This document shows positions 15,369-27,550 of a DNA stretch of 64,000 bases, one piece after another. This DNA is from Deinococcus aquatilis DSM 23025. GTDB taxonomy: Bacteria; Deinococcota; Deinococci; Deinococcales; Deinococcaceae. Each line of letters opens with the position of its first letter. Within the stretch, counting starts at the first letter, position 1. The notes beneath the pieces are model-generated. The model worked only from the letters and a program-made list of their open reading frames with translations. It searched no databases and was not told where the DNA came from. The stretch covers positions 55,715 through 119,714 of the forward strand of contig NZ_KB899705.1 in NCBI RefSeq assembly GCF_000378445.1. Direction: 5' to 3'. The translations under genes were made by a program, and so were the position numbers.

Positions 15369-15800
15369 ATGAGCGTCATTCCTCCCAGTTTGCAACTCAC
15401 GGCGGGCGGCACGCTGTATGACCGGATCGGGCCAGCAGCATTGGCCGACCTCGTGACCCGTTTTTATGGTCTGGTGGCCGAAAATCCTGATCTGGCTCCC
15501 ATTTTTCCCGCTGACCTGACCGAAACCGCCGAAAAACAACTGGCCTTCCTGACCGGGTTTCTGGGTGGCCCGCCGCTCTATCACGAACGCTACGGTCATC
15601 CACGGTTGCGGGCGCGGCATCTGCCACACGCCATTACCCCTACACGGGGGGGGGCGTGGCTGGCGTGTATGCAGGCTGCTTTGCAGGCGACTCCCAGTAT
15701 CTCGCAGGCCGACGCGCAGGAGTTATACGCCGCACTTGCACGGGTGGCGGCTCATATGGTCAATACTCCAGAACCCGGCCAGATTGAACCCACAGCGTGA
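15369..15800 (+). CDS. Truncated haemoglobin, group II-like
   Basis: Small haem protein of 143 residues, expected to bind O2 or NO in the cytosol. It shows the 2-over-2 globin pattern: YDRIGPAALADLVTRFYGLVAENPDL, then FLTGFLGGPPLYHERYGHPRLRARHLPHAIT, where the RH histidine matches the proximal ligand, followed by GGAWLACMQAAL. The start is placed by TAGCCT at 15357-15362, six bases before the ATG. It stands alone between the MFS gene and the DAHP synthase gene. Confidence 0.88.
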   Translation: MSVIPPSLQLTAGGTLYDRIGPAALADLVTRFYGLVAENPDLAPIFPADLTETAEKQLAFLTGFLGGPPLYHERYGHPRLRARHLPHAITPTRGGAWLACMQAALQATPSISQADAQELYAALARVAAHMVNTPEPGQIEPTA

Positions 15801-15895
15801 GAAACCCCTCTTTGGCGTGCCTGTTTTGGACAACTCTTTTCAATTGACTAGCAAGGCCCACGCCCTAGCAGGCGAGAGTTTCCTACACTGACGCA

Positions 15896-16990
<1,095 letters not shown>

Positions 16991-17048
16991 GGTTGTAGGA
17001 CGCGGGTTGTAGGGTGGAGGAAAAGACCAGAGCAGGACTCTAGAACGT

Positions 17049-17101
17049 GGATCGGAGAACGTGGTTTGGGTAGTTGCCACGATCTCCGATCCATATTTTT
17101 T
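17049..17101 (+). terminator. Terminator of the DAHP synthase gene
   Basis: GGATCGGAGAACGTGG (17049-17064) pairs with CCACGATCTCCGATCC (17077-17092) with a small mismatch, followed by ATATTTTTTG. It resembles the thrS terminator hairpin (GTGGATCGTGG/CCACGATCCAC), so it may be part of a repeat family. Confidence 0.8.
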
Positions 17102-17123
17102 GTTGTCTACTTCTGGTGCCGAG

Positions 17124-17774
17124 TCACGCCCCGCCCCCGGCCTGTTCTTCTTTGCCCACTGCCCACTCACCACTCATTACAGCTGGTTTTTCCAGCGGAA
17201 AGGTATGCAATTCCTGCACCTCGCCCCGCATTTCCCGCGTCAGACTCAGGGCCGTGACCGTAAAGTGCGAGATGGGCGGCGTCAGGTGGCGCACTTCTTC
17301 CCAGAGGTACGCTTCGGCCCAGGGCAAGATGCCCAAAGCCAGGGTCAGGTGCGGCATGTATGAGTCGCCGTCGTACGGAGCCTGACTGCCGGGCAGCACC
17401 TCCAGAGCGCGGCGGTGCAGGGCCAGCAACTCGGGCGCACGCTCGCATTCCAGCATCAGGGCGTGGGGAAGCTGTTTCCAGCCCAGAATCCGTACCTCAA
17501 AGGGCGGGGTTTCGGCCAGCAGGTGACGGAAAGCGCTGACCAGCTCACGGCTGCCAAGTGCGGTACGGAACGGGGCACGCAGATTCAGATGAGGCAGACC
17601 GAATGCCCGCACGTTCAGGCGCTCCTGGGTACGTCGCAGCCAGCCGTCGAGTTCGGCCGGGGGCCACGCCACCAGACTGTGCAGCGGCGCCAACGCCTGA
17701 GCCGTGCCCGCAGGCGTCTCATGGGCTGGAATCTGGGCCACACCCGGCACACTGATGGGCGGCGACGGCGGCAT
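17124..17774 (-). CDS. 2H phosphoesterase / 2'-5' RNA ligase-like protein
   Basis: Protein of 216 residues with two H-x-(T/N)-x motifs, HLNL and HLTL, which form the active site of the 2H phosphoesterase superfamily (2',3'-cyclic phosphate and related RNA ends). Cytosolic; no signal. The last ~18 residues (AVMSGEWAVGKEEQAGGGA) are encoded by a G/T-rich stretch like the dispersed repeats of the window, so the C-terminus appears to have been replaced or extended. It starts two bases after the SufR-like gene stop and is the last gene of a three-gene operon. Confidence 0.75.
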   Translation of the reverse strand: MPPSPPISVPGVAQIPAHETPAGTAQALAPLHSLVAWPPAELDGWLRRTQERLNVRAFGLPHLNLRAPFRTALGSRELVSAFRHLLAETPPFEVRILGWKQLPHALMLECERAPELLALHRRALEVLPGSQAPYDGDSYMPHLTLALGILPWAEAYLWEEVRHLTPPISHFTVTALSLTREMRGEVQELHTFPLEKPAVMSGEWAVGKEEQAGGGA

Positions 17775-17776
17775 GC

Positions 17777-18454
17777 TCAGGGGCCGATCCGGTAGAGGCA
17801 GGCGCTCTGGCCGCAGGCGATCCGCGTTTCGCGGGTCATCGGCACGTTCAGCAACTCCTGGTACAGAGTCAGTTCACTGATACACAGTTCCTGAAATTGC
17901 CGCGCCACCGTCAGATTGGGGCAGTTGCGCTTGCTGACCAGCCAGACGTCGCCCTCCTGTTCGGCCACGGCGTCAAAGCCCATGTCGCACAGCACACGCA
18001 CAAAGGCCTGCACACGTTCTGGCAGGGGAGAAGACCGGGGAACTTCTGCCTGAAGACGGCGTGCGATTTCGGCGCTGCGGGCATCGAAGACCTGCAACAC
18101 TGCCCCCTGACCGAACAGTTGCTGCACGTGCCGCAGCACATCGACGCACAGACCCGAATACGTTTTGGGAAAGGACGCCTCGCCCTGATCCGTGAGGGCA
18201 AACACGTGTTGGGGCCGTCCACGCCCTCCGGGGCGCTCGGTGCGCGATTCGATCAGGCCGCCGTCTTGCAGGTCGCAGAGGTGGCGGCGAGCGGCGGGCA
18301 CGCTGACTTCCAGCTTGTAGGCCAGATCCTGCGCGGTCTGGGGGCCATGCCGCTTGATCAGCTCCAGCAGTCGCGTTTTGGTGCGCTCGGGGGCGGGCAG
18401 GCTGGAACTGGTGGGGCTGCTGGCAGGCTGAGAGTTGTAGGAAGCCAGGCTCAT
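17777..18454 (-). CDS. SufR-like winged-helix regulator with four C-terminal cysteines
   Basis: Transcription factor of 225 residues. The N-terminal winged helix (about 22-90: TKTRLLELIKRHGPQTAQDLAYKLEVSVPAARRHL as a helix-turn-helix, with a RPGGRGRPQHVFALT wing) is followed by an effector domain ending in Cys178, Cys191, Cys214 and Cys219 (C-x12-C-x22-C-x4-C). This arrangement resembles SufR, which senses iron-sulfur cluster status and controls suf genes. Its start overlaps the end of the Mrp/ApbC gene by four bases, so the regulator is made with a cluster-carrier-family ATPase. Cluster binding is inferred from the cysteines and the family. Confidence 0.8.
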   Translation of the reverse strand: MSLASYNSQPASSPTSSSLPAPERTKTRLLELIKRHGPQTAQDLAYKLEVSVPAARRHLCDLQDGGLIESRTERPGGRGRPQHVFALTDQGEASFPKTYSGLCVDVLRHVQQLFGQGAVLQVFDARSAEIARRLQAEVPRSSPLPERVQAFVRVLCDMGFDAVAEQEGDVWLVSKRNCPNLTVARQFQELCISELTLYQELLNVPMTRETRIACGQSACLYRIGP

Positions 18455-19527
18455 ACGACGGTGAGTTGGTCGGGCAGGTCGGCCAGAGATTGGGCCAACG
18501 AACGCACGCTGACCTGTCCGGCGAGGTTGCGGGCAATCTGGATCAGGGCCGCTGCCGCTGCCGAATCCGGGTGCGCCAACACCGCAGGCACGCCTGCATC
18601 GGCATCCTGACGCACTTCGATGTCTATGGGCACTTCGCCCAGCAGCAGGTGCTCGGCTCCCAGTTTGCGCGAGCCGCCGCGCCCGAACAGGTCATAGGTC
18701 AGGCCCGTGTCGGGGGCCACGAAGTAACTCATGTTCTCTACGATGCCCAGCACCGGCACGCTGGCTTTGCGGAACATATCGATGGCCCGTGCCGCATCGA
18801 TCAGGGCCACGTCTTGCGGAGTGGTCACGATGACGGCCCCCGTGACCTGCACGGTCTGGGTCAGGCTAAGCTGCACGTCGCCGGTGCCGGGTGGCAGGTC
18901 TACGATCAGATAATCGAGGTCGCCCCACGCGGCATCTTTCAGAAACTGCTGCACCGCGCTGTGCAGCATCGGCCCGCGCCACACCAGCGCCTGCCCCGCA
19001 GGAGACAGGTTCGCCATAGAAATAAAGCGCACGCCGTGGGCCTCTATCGGCTGCATTTTGCGCTCGGCGTTGGCGGTCACTTTGGCCGCACCCTGCCCCA
19101 TCATGTGCGCCACGGAGGGGCCGTAGACATCGGCGTCCAGCAGGCCCACCTTGGCTCCGTCGCGGGCGAGGGCGGCGGCGATATTCACGGCCACGCTGCT
19201 TTTGCCCACGCCGCCTTTGCCGCTGCCCACCAGCAACACATGTTTGACACCGGGCAGGGCAGGCTGAGCAGGCGCACGCACCATTGCGCCGAAGGTGACG
19301 ACGACATCGGTAATTCCGGGCACGGCCATCACGGCTTCCCGCACATCGCCCTCAATCTTGCCTTTCAGCGGGCAGGCAGGCGTGGTCAGGTTCACCTTCA
19401 CGGCGGCCACACCGCCCGATACTTCGGCCCGTTCGATCATGCCCAGCGATACCAGATCGCGGTGCAATTCCGGGTCGTTCACGGTCTTGAGGGCATCCAT
19501 CACAGCGTCCAACGCGGGGTCACGCAT
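18451..19527 (-). CDS. Mrp/ApbC/NBP35-family P-loop ATPase without CxxC
   Basis: Iron-sulfur-carrier family ATPase of 358 residues. The N-terminal ~85 residues are a MIP18/DUF59 domain (VMDALKTVNDPELHRDLVSLGMI). The ATPase core has the deviant Walker A GSGKGGVGKSS and DADVYGPS. In most Mrp proteins a C-x-x-C after ENMSYF holds a bridging [4Fe-4S] cluster; here that stretch reads ENMSYFVAPDTG, with both cysteines gone. Cluster transfer in the usual way is therefore doubtful. It is the first gene of the operon with the SufR-like regulator and the 2H phosphoesterase. Confidence 0.9.
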   Translation of the reverse strand: MRDPALDAVMDALKTVNDPELHRDLVSLGMIERAEVSGGVAAVKVNLTTPACPLKGKIEGDVREAVMAVPGITDVVVTFGAMVRAPAQPALPGVKHVLLVGSGKGGVGKSSVAVNIAAALARDGAKVGLLDADVYGPSVAHMMGQGAAKVTANAERKMQPIEAHGVRFISMANLSPAGQALVWRGPMLHSAVQQFLKDAAWGDLDYLIVDLPPGTGDVQLSLTQTVQVTGAVIVTTPQDVALIDAARAIDMFRKASVPVLGIVENMSYFVAPDTGLTYDLFGRGGSRKLGAEHLLLGEVPIDIEVRQDADAGVPAVLAHPDSAAAAALIQIARNLAGQVSVRSLAQSLADLPDQLTVV

Positions 19528-19596
19528 ATCCCGCCATCATGACGGGTAGGCGGCGAGGCGGCAACTCATGGCCTTACAGTGCGGGGGCTGGGGGAG

Positions 19597-19690
19597 GTTG
19601 TGGGCAGTGGGCAGTGGGAAAGACACCGCACTCAATAGCTCCCAAATCTTTTGACCTTCCCACTGACCACTCCCCACTCACCACTTCCGG
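19597..19690. repeat. G/T-rich inverted element related to repeat family A
   Basis: GTGGGCAGTGGGCAGTGGGA on one side and CTTCCCACTGACCACTCCCC on the other, able to fold back on each other. It lies between the divergent Mrp and threonine aldolase genes and abuts the latter's promoter. Confidence 0.55.
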
Positions 19691-19716
19691 CGCGTAGCGC
19701 CCCTACACTCTGTCCC

Positions 19717-20736
<1,020 letters not shown>

Positions 20737-20738
20737 GA

Positions 20739-20832
20739 GATGAGTGGTCAGCAGGAAGTGGAAAAAGATGAAAGGCAACACCTTGATGCTGTCTCTTTTG
20801 GCCTTTTCCACTCACTACTGACCACTTACCAC
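20739..20832. repeat. Repeat family A, copy 2
   Basis: AGTGGTCAGCAGGAAGTGGA and TTTTCCACTCACTACTGACC arms surround the GGCAACACCTTGA core at 20774-20786. It lies between the threonine aldolase stop and the promoter of the CPBP protease. Confidence 0.6.
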
Positions 20833-20860
20833 TGCCTGTCCTTCGCGCTAGGCTGGCCCC

Positions 20861-21868
20861 ATGACGGCCCCCGACGCCCCTTCATCCCCCACACCAGCAC
20901 CGCCGGAAGCACACGCCCCGGTGTGGCCCACCGACCAGATTCCGGTGAGGCCTCCTGCAGATTCCGGCATTCGGGCTGTGGACGGCAACCGCGCCGCACT
21001 GACCCTGTTGCTGACTCAGAATGTGGTTTCGGGGGTGCTGATGGCCCGGGGTGTGCCGCTGGGTACGGCCTTGCTGCTGTCGTTCGTGGCAAATGCCATT
21101 CTGGCCCTGACCGTGTTCCGGCCTGCCATGCGGGCGCTGGTGCAGGATTCGCGCTGGCGTACGCCGCCCTCCTGGGGGCTGGCGATCGCGGCTTTTGTCT
21201 TGGCATTTCTGGCGTCGCGGGCCTTCGCCCTGTTTTTTGTGGTGCTGTTTCCCTCTGGTGCCGATGCCATCCCGCAGTTTTTGAGCAAGGGGCCGGATCT
21301 GTGGGCCTTGTTGCTGGCGGCGGGCCTCCTGATTCCCTTTGCCGAAGAAGTGGCGTTCCGGGGGCTGATGATGCGCGGGCACGAGCGGGCGGCGGGGTTT
21401 ACGGTGGCGGCCCTGACCGTCAGCGCCGCCTTTGCCGTCGCGCACGGCGTCCCGGCCAGCGTCGCGGGGATTTTGCCGCTGGCCTACGCGCTGGCCCGCC
21501 TGACCCAGCACACCGGAAGTTTATGGAACGCCGTGATCGTCCACGCCCTGAACAATTCCATTGCTGTCGGTCTGGGCGCATTCCTGGCAGGCCGTAACCT
21601 GCCGGACCCCACCGAGACGGGCGACCTGCTCCGCAACCCCGCGCTCACGGTTCCGCTGGCGTTGGGGGCGCTGCTGTTTGGTGGCGTGGTGCTGCTGGTG
21701 CTGCATCTGTGGCTGGTGCCCAGACCCGATCCTGCGGTCAGAAGTGTGCCGGGACCCTGGCTCAGTGCGGCCTATGTGGGGGTGGTGCTGTTTGGCGTGG
21801 TGGCCGCCCTCCTGACCCTGCCCGCCATGGCGCAGGTCTTTGCCAATCTGCAAGGAGCGCTGCGCTAG
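20861..21868 (+). CDS. CPBP-family intramembrane metalloprotease
   Basis: Membrane protein of 335 residues with about eight hydrophobic segments. It carries the CAAX protease/bacteriocin-processing signature: EEVAFRG (glutamates and arginine, about residue 163), then AVAHG (catalytic histidine) and a later HALNNS histidine. The N-terminus is a Pro-rich cytoplasmic tail. The substrate is unknown; bacterial members act on small peptides or regulatory membrane proteins. The start follows TAGGCT (20849-20854) by six bases, so it is likely leaderless. Confidence 0.85.
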   Translation: MTAPDAPSSPTPAPPEAHAPVWPTDQIPVRPPADSGIRAVDGNRAALTLLLTQNVVSGVLMARGVPLGTALLLSFVANAILALTVFRPAMRALVQDSRWRTPPSWGLAIAAFVLAFLASRAFALFFVVLFPSGADAIPQFLSKGPDLWALLLAAGLLIPFAEEVAFRGLMMRGHERAAGFTVAALTVSAAFAVAHGVPASVAGILPLAYALARLTQHTGSLWNAVIVHALNNSIAVGLGAFLAGRNLPDPTETGDLLRNPALTVPLALGALLFGGVVLLVLHLWLVPRPDPAVRSVPGPWLSAAYVGVVLFGVVAALLTLPAMAQVFANLQGALR

Positions 21869-21942
21869 GCACCACCGCTTTTGCCGTGGGGTGAAAAATA
21901 CCCCATTCACCTTGGCCCTGCTGGCCCGCTACAGTAAGCCCG

Positions 21943-22680
21943 ATGTCCCGCCGCCCCCGCAAACTGAAACCCGCGCCACTGATTCCGCCGCCTGCCAGCG
22001 CACCCGCACCGCTGCCCATCGACCTGCTGACCGGGCCGCGTGGATTTGGTGCCCAGCTGGCCCAATCCGAGCCGTTGTGGTGGCGCTACTGGGCCGCAGT
22101 GGTGGTCACGGCGCTGCTGTCGGGCGTGGCTTACGCGCTGCTCGTGCGTCCCGCCGCGAATCTGGCCGCCGAGCTGACCAAAACTGCCGCCCCGCCCCTG
22201 ATCGTGCATCTCACCAATGCCTTCGGCAGCGTGTTTCTGACTGTGCTGACCTTTGGCGTGATGTGGGGTCTGGGGCGACTGGGCGCGGGCCGGGGCCAGA
22301 GCCTGCGCGGAAGCCGCGTCGCAGAGATCTTCAGCGCCTCGTTTGCCCTGCTGGTGCCGCTCTATCTGCTGGTCATCGTCTTGGCCCTCAGCACTCCGGC
22401 CAGTGCGTGGCTTCCTTCCGGGGCGGCACTGGCAGCGGCAGGCCAGAACCCGCGCCTGATCCAGCTGGCAGCGTTGGCTTCTGCCGCGCAGACCTCCGGC
22501 GCATTGGCTCTGGGAATCGTAACTGTTCTGGGAACGGTGGCCCAGTGCGCGTTGGCCTTCTTCGCCCTGCGCGAAACCGTGGGCAATACGGGCCGGGCTG
22601 CCCTGGGAGCACTTCTGCCTCTCCTCCCCGCCCTGCTGGTGGGATTTATTGCCATCGCACCGCTGCTGCTGGCCCGCTGA
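21943..22680 (+). CDS. Yip1-like polytopic membrane protein
   Basis: Protein of 245 residues with a Pro/Ala-rich, basic N-terminus (MSRRPRKLKPAPLIPPP) and about five hydrophobic segments, first at about residues 45-65. The layout resembles YIP1/DUF1282-like proteins, but the match is weak and no function can be given. TACAGT at 21930-21935 lies seven bases before the ATG, consistent with its own leaderless transcript. It converges with the DUF456 gene across a strong terminator. Confidence 0.65.
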   Translation: MSRRPRKLKPAPLIPPPASAPAPLPIDLLTGPRGFGAQLAQSEPLWWRYWAAVVVTALLSGVAYALLVRPAANLAAELTKTAAPPLIVHLTNAFGSVFLTVLTFGVMWGLGRLGAGRGQSLRGSRVAEIFSASFALLVPLYLLVIVLALSTPASAWLPSGAALAAAGQNPRLIQLAALASAAQTSGALALGIVTVLGTVAQCALAFFALRETVGNTGRAALGALLPLLPALLVGFIAIAPLLLAR

Positions 22681-22696
22681 GCGCTGCCCATAACAT

Positions 22697-22735
22697 CAGA
22701 GGCTCCGGTGCATTGGCTGGAGCCTCTGTTTTCGT
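22697..22735. terminator. Bidirectional terminator between convergent membrane-protein genes
   Basis: CAGAGGCTCC (22697-22706) pairs exactly with GGAGCCTCTG (22719-22728), followed by TTTTCG on the plus strand. The stem nearly matches the one at 13871. Confidence 0.8.
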
Positions 22736-22758
22736 TTCCCGCTTTTATCCAAATAGGC

Positions 22759-23259
22759 TTACCCAAACACACTTTTGGCCGGGTCCCACAGCCGCCACAG
22801 TTCGTAAATCCCGATCAGGAGGTGCAGTACCAGCTTGGCGACCAGTCCGGTCAGCAGGCCCACCAATGTGCCCCACGCCGCCCGGATGGCTTCCGCCACA
22901 GGTTTACGGACCACGAACAATTCAGCGATCAATGCCCCTGCCAATGGCCCCAGAATCAGTCCGAAAGGAATAAAGATCCCCACCAGACCGCCGATGAGTG
23001 CGCCCCACACGGCCTGCTTGCTGCCGCCGTATTTGCGTGCGCCCCAGGCACTCGCTACGTTATCCACCATGGAAATCAGGAAGGTGATGACCGCGAAGGT
23101 CAGCAAGAAGGGAAGATCGGGCCACACCTGAAAGCCGTCAATCAGGGTGGCCGCCACCGTTCCGGCGAAGATGATGACGGTGGCGGGTACGGCAGGAACA
23201 AACGTGCCGATCATGCCCAGAATCCACGCGACGAGAAAAATCAGAAAAGCAAGACTCAT
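22759..23259 (-). CDS. DUF456 membrane protein
   Basis: Protein of 166 residues with four to five hydrophobic segments. It has Gly-rich stretches of glycine-zipper type ([30 protein letters not shown]), as in the DUF456 family, whose function is unknown. The start lies in a small palindrome, CATACAGCGTATG. There is no gene partner. Confidence 0.75.
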   Translation of the reverse strand: MSLAFLIFLVAWILGMIGTFVPAVPATVIIFAGTVAATLIDGFQVWPDLPFLLTFAVITFLISMVDNVASAWGARKYGGSKQAVWGALIGGLVGIFIPFGLILGPLAGALIAELFVVRKPVAEAIRAAWGTLVGLLTGLVAKLVLHLLIGIYELWRLWDPAKSVFG

Positions 23260-23410
23260 ACGCTGTATGGGTACGCGGAAAGTGGGTCGAGGGTTCCGGT
23301 CGTTCCGAAGGTGGCGCGGCCAGAAGGGTATTCATGGCTCAGGCCGCAGAGCCGGACAACGCCCTGGTCAGGTTCAGGTTTCTGGCCTGAAAGCCTCTGT
23401 TGCCACTGCT

Positions 23411-24091
<681 letters not shown>

Positions 24092-24097
24092 CCACGG

Positions 24098-24127
24098 ATG
24101 GTAGGGTTTGTGTCCGGGGTACGTCAA
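24098..24127 (-). promoter_or_regulatory. Promoter of the NrtR-like gene
   Basis: TTGACG, an 18 bp spacer and TACCAT on the minus strand, with the ATG six bases after the -10 box. Confidence 0.7.
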
Positions 24128-24186
24128 GGGCAAATCTGACGATAAGTGTGATGGGCGCTGGGGGTACTCAGCCCACCAGACGCGAT

Positions 24187-26523
24187 TTAGGACAGATTTT
24201 GTGTTGCTGCCTGTTCGGCCCGTGCCACCAGGACATGTGCCCGCAAGACCTCGGCCACGCTCCAGGCCTGAAAGGGGCAGCCGCCGGGCGTCAGGCTGTC
24301 TCCGGCAAAGACTTCCGAGACGTGACCCAGCCCCGCTTCCCAGATGTGCCCGGTCAGCCCTGCCAGCGCAGCACGGGCGCGGCGCATTTCTCCCCGCGAC
24401 AGCAGCACTTCTACAAATGCGCCCAGCGGCCAGGGCCACACCGTCCCCTGATGGTAGGCCGCGTCGCGCACCAGTTGCGGCCCGCCGTAGTTGCCCAGGT
24501 AGCGCGGGTCAAGGGGTGAGAGGGTGTGGAGGCCCACCGGAGTCAGCAGATGCGCTTCTATGTCCCGAATGACGGCGTCGGTCTGGGCGGCAGTGGCGGG
24601 GGTATCGGGGAGTGCCAGCGCAATGGCGGCATTGGGGCGCACGCTCCAGTCGGGCTGCCAGTGGCCGTCTGCATCCGGGGCCAGCAGATCGGCCAGAGTG
24701 GCGCGGGGCGGCTCAGGTGCACTCGGAATGGCAGACGGCCTGGGCACCTGTGCCCCTCCATGAGCAGATAAAAAATTGCTGTCGCCCATGCCGATGCTGC
24801 CTATGCCGAACACTCCTGTCAGGCCCCCCATGCCCACGGGTCTGATCCCCAGCGACCCTATCCCCAGCGGCCCTCTGTCCAGTGACCCCATGTCCATGCC
24901 TCCGGGTGCAGACGGGCTGGTGGGCGTCTGCACCTCGGCCACCGGACGTTGCTCCTGATTGCCTTCCTGAGTACCTCCCAGGTCTGCTCCCCACAGTGCG
25001 CCGAATCCCTGGTGTGCGCGGCCCAGCACTCCGACATACATCGGGGCCTCCCCCAACGCCTCCGACAGGCGGGCTTCGGCCCCCAGTGCGGCCAGCCACA
25101 GCGCCTGAATTTCTACCGGTTTGCCGTGCCGGGGCGTCACCACCCAGTCCTTGATCTTCACATCCATCCACGTCAGTTGTACGCCGGGTTCTCCGGCCCG
25201 CAGCAGGCCGTCGGTGGGGTCGGCGGCAATGCCGTGATCGGTGCCTTCCAGATGCCAGCGCAACAGCTCGCGCAGTTGGGGCAGGGCTGCCCGCGCAAAC
25301 GGGCCGTCGCCCGTGGTACGGGCATACCGCTCCAGCGCCACCGCCAGCCAGAGTGCGCCGTCTACGGTATTGAACCCCGCGCCTGTGCCGTCGTCATGAA
25401 AATTGTTGGGCGTCAGCCCTCGCCGCAGCGATCCCAGAAACGTGCCCAGGATTTCGCGGGCTTCTTCGTATCTGCCCGTAACCAGCGTCAGGCCAGAGAG
25501 GGCGATCATGGCGTCGCGTCCCCAGTCGGCAAACCAGGGATAACCCGCGATCACGCTGAGGCTGCTGCTGGCCGCGCCCACATTCACCCGCTGGACCAGA
25601 TAGGCGTCGGCAGCCACGGCCAGCGTCGCCACCACTTCATCCCGCACGCCCGACGCCCGCCAGGCCTGCTCGGCCAGTTGGCGGCGGCGCAGGGCTTCCT
25701 GCCCGTAGGCGGCCCAGGGGTCGGCCACAGCGGGCTGGTCTGTGCCGGGCATCACGCCCTGGACCACCAGGCTCACCTGCCCGCCTCCAGCCGGAACATG
25801 CACCTGCCAGAGCGCTGCGCCCCGCGTGTATTCCACCTCCGGTTCTCCGCGGGCGGCGTCGTGGCGGTAGTACACCCGCTGCGAAAAGGGAGCCGGGGTC
25901 AGAGGATCAGCCGTCACTCCCGCCCCCTGCGGCAGATGCAGCGTGACCCGCGTTTCCCGCTCGCCCTGCACGCGTACCTGTCGGCCTCCCGGTTGAACGG
26001 CAAAGCCCAGGTCGGGGGCGGCGCGGTGAACATGGTGCATATCCCGGTCGACAAAAAATCCGCCCAGCGTCAGCGTGACGGGCACGCGGCTCTGAACCTC
26101 GTACAGATACACCACCGCGCCGGAGTGCCGGGGCGCACACATCCGCCGCCGCACCTGCACGCCGCGCACCAACTGTTCACGCTCGGGCAACAGATCCCAG
26201 ATGGTCGCGCCCGTCAGAGTTTCCAGCCCGCGCCCCTCGAACACACCAGGCGCGATTTCCAGTGCGTGCAGGGGTATTTCTTCATTTCCCACGCGCAGCA
26301 CCTCCAGCGGCGACACCAGATGCGAATAACGTCGCACAGGCGGCTGCTGACTGACTGCCAGACCTGAGTAGCAGCGGGTCGGCACGCCCGCCAGACTGCT
26401 CAGGGCAAATCCGCCGAGGCCATCGGTCAGCAAGACCTCCAAATCCGCGTTGCGGGCGGCCAGTGGGCCAAAGGTGTAGGCCGAAGCTGGGTGAGGAGAA
26501 ACAGGAGAGGGCAAAGCGGTCAT
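24187..26523 (-). CDS. Glycogen debranching enzyme (amylo-alpha-1,6-glucosidase type) with a Gly-rich insert
   Basis: Protein of about 778 residues. The N-terminal beta domain (LLTDGLGGFALSSLAGVPTRCYSGL) and the (alpha/alpha)6 barrel match the bacterial amylo-alpha-1,6-glucosidase family: IAGYPWFADWGRDAMIAL, NTVDGALWLAVALERY, LTWMDVKI, PVEIQALW, AYHQGTVWPWPLGAFVEVLL. These enzymes remove alpha-1,6 branches from glycogen. Inside the barrel, about 87 residues (roughly nt 24705-24965) form a low-complexity insert rich in Gly, Met, Ile and Pro. The start is uncertain: ATG 26523 or 26535. Confidence 0.9.
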   Translation of the reverse strand: MTALPSPVSPHPASAYTFGPLAARNADLEVLLTDGLGGFALSSLAGVPTRCYSGLAVSQQPPVRRYSHLVSPLEVLRVGNEEIPLHALEIAPGVFEGRGLETLTGATIWDLLPEREQLVRGVQVRRRMCAPRHSGAVVYLYEVQSRVPVTLTLGGFFVDRDMHHVHRAAPDLGFAVQPGGRQVRVQGERETRVTLHLPQGAGVTADPLTPAPFSQRVYYRHDAARGEPEVEYTRGAALWQVHVPAGGGQVSLVVQGVMPGTDQPAVADPWAAYGQEALRRRQLAEQAWRASGVRDEVVATLAVAADAYLVQRVNVGAASSSLSVIAGYPWFADWGRDAMIALSGLTLVTGRYEEAREILGTFLGSLRRGLTPNNFHDDGTGAGFNTVDGALWLAVALERYARTTGDGPFARAALPQLRELLRWHLEGTDHGIAADPTDGLLRAGEPGVQLTWMDVKIKDWVVTPRHGKPVEIQALWLAALGAEARLSEALGEAPMYVGVLGRAHQGFGALWGADLGGTQEGNQEQRPVAEVQTPTSPSAPGGMDMGSLDRGPLGIGSLGIRPVGMGGLTGVFGIGSIGMGDSNFLSAHGGAQVPRPSAIPSAPEPPRATLADLLAPDADGHWQPDWSVRPNAAIALALPDTPATAAQTDAVIRDIEAHLLTPVGLHTLSPLDPRYLGNYGGPQLVRDAAYHQGTVWPWPLGAFVEVLLSRGEMRRARAALAGLTGHIWEAGLGHVSEVFAGDSLTPGGCPFQAWSVAEVLRAHVLVARAEQAATQNLS
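24705..24965 (-). repeat. Low-complexity coding insert within the debranching enzyme gene
   Basis: Encodes imperfect units of the type G-S-L-G-I / G-I-G-S-L-G-I / P-V-G-M-G-G between a conserved EGNQEQ-like segment and the barrel segment RATLADLLAP. The DNA shows a degenerate CCC(A/T)G repeat on the plus strand. Confidence 0.6.
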
Positions 26524-26629
26524 GTCTGACAGCATGGCAGAGCGCAGATGAGGCGGCAGCAACAGAGCATGGCGCGACGCTCAATTTCAGATGAGTGGTC
26601 GCCATGCCAGAGAAGGGCGGGCCGCGTGG

Positions 26630-26750
26630 TAAACTCAGGAGTCTGCCCACCCGGAAGTCTGGTCTATACCAGCCCTGCGCTGAAACCAGAGAAGACAGGT
26701 GGGCCACAGCCGTCCAGAGCGCCAGCGTGCGCCGGGCGTGCGGAGGTGAT
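26630..26750 (+). promoter_or_regulatory. infC promoter, structured leader and extended Shine-Dalgarno
   Basis: TAAACT at 26630-26635 may be the -10 box. The leader can form an outer stem GCCCACC (26645-26651)/GGTGGGC (26698-26704) and an inner CTGGT/ACCAG hairpin (26659-26672). GGAGGTGAT at 26742-26750 matches the full anti-Shine-Dalgarno and is eight bases from the ATA at 26755. Confidence 0.65.
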
Positions 26751-26754
26751 GAAC

Positions 26755-27381
<627 letters not shown>

Positions 27382-27396
27382 ACTCCAGCCCTGCTC

Positions 27397-27428
27397 AAAC
27401 GGCCTGCCCTCTGTGGTGGGCCGTTTTA
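27397..27428 (+). terminator. infC terminator
   Basis: AAACGGCC pairs with GGCCGTTT across a 14 base loop and ends in TTTTAG. Confidence 0.85.
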
Positions 27429-27550
27429 GTCATGGTTTACCCACGGTTCAGGCGTTTTGACTTCTGATGCTTTATTTTGTAAAGTATAGGGAGACAGATC
27501 AGGAGTCGGAGCGGTTCTGACCCCACCCCAACCACTCAGGAGGTTTTCCC

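Noticed and set aside
24713..24965. Gly-rich insert of the debranching enzyme as a CRISPR-like or tandem DNA repeat
   Set aside because: Units are degenerate and stay in frame; it is a coding low-complexity insert.
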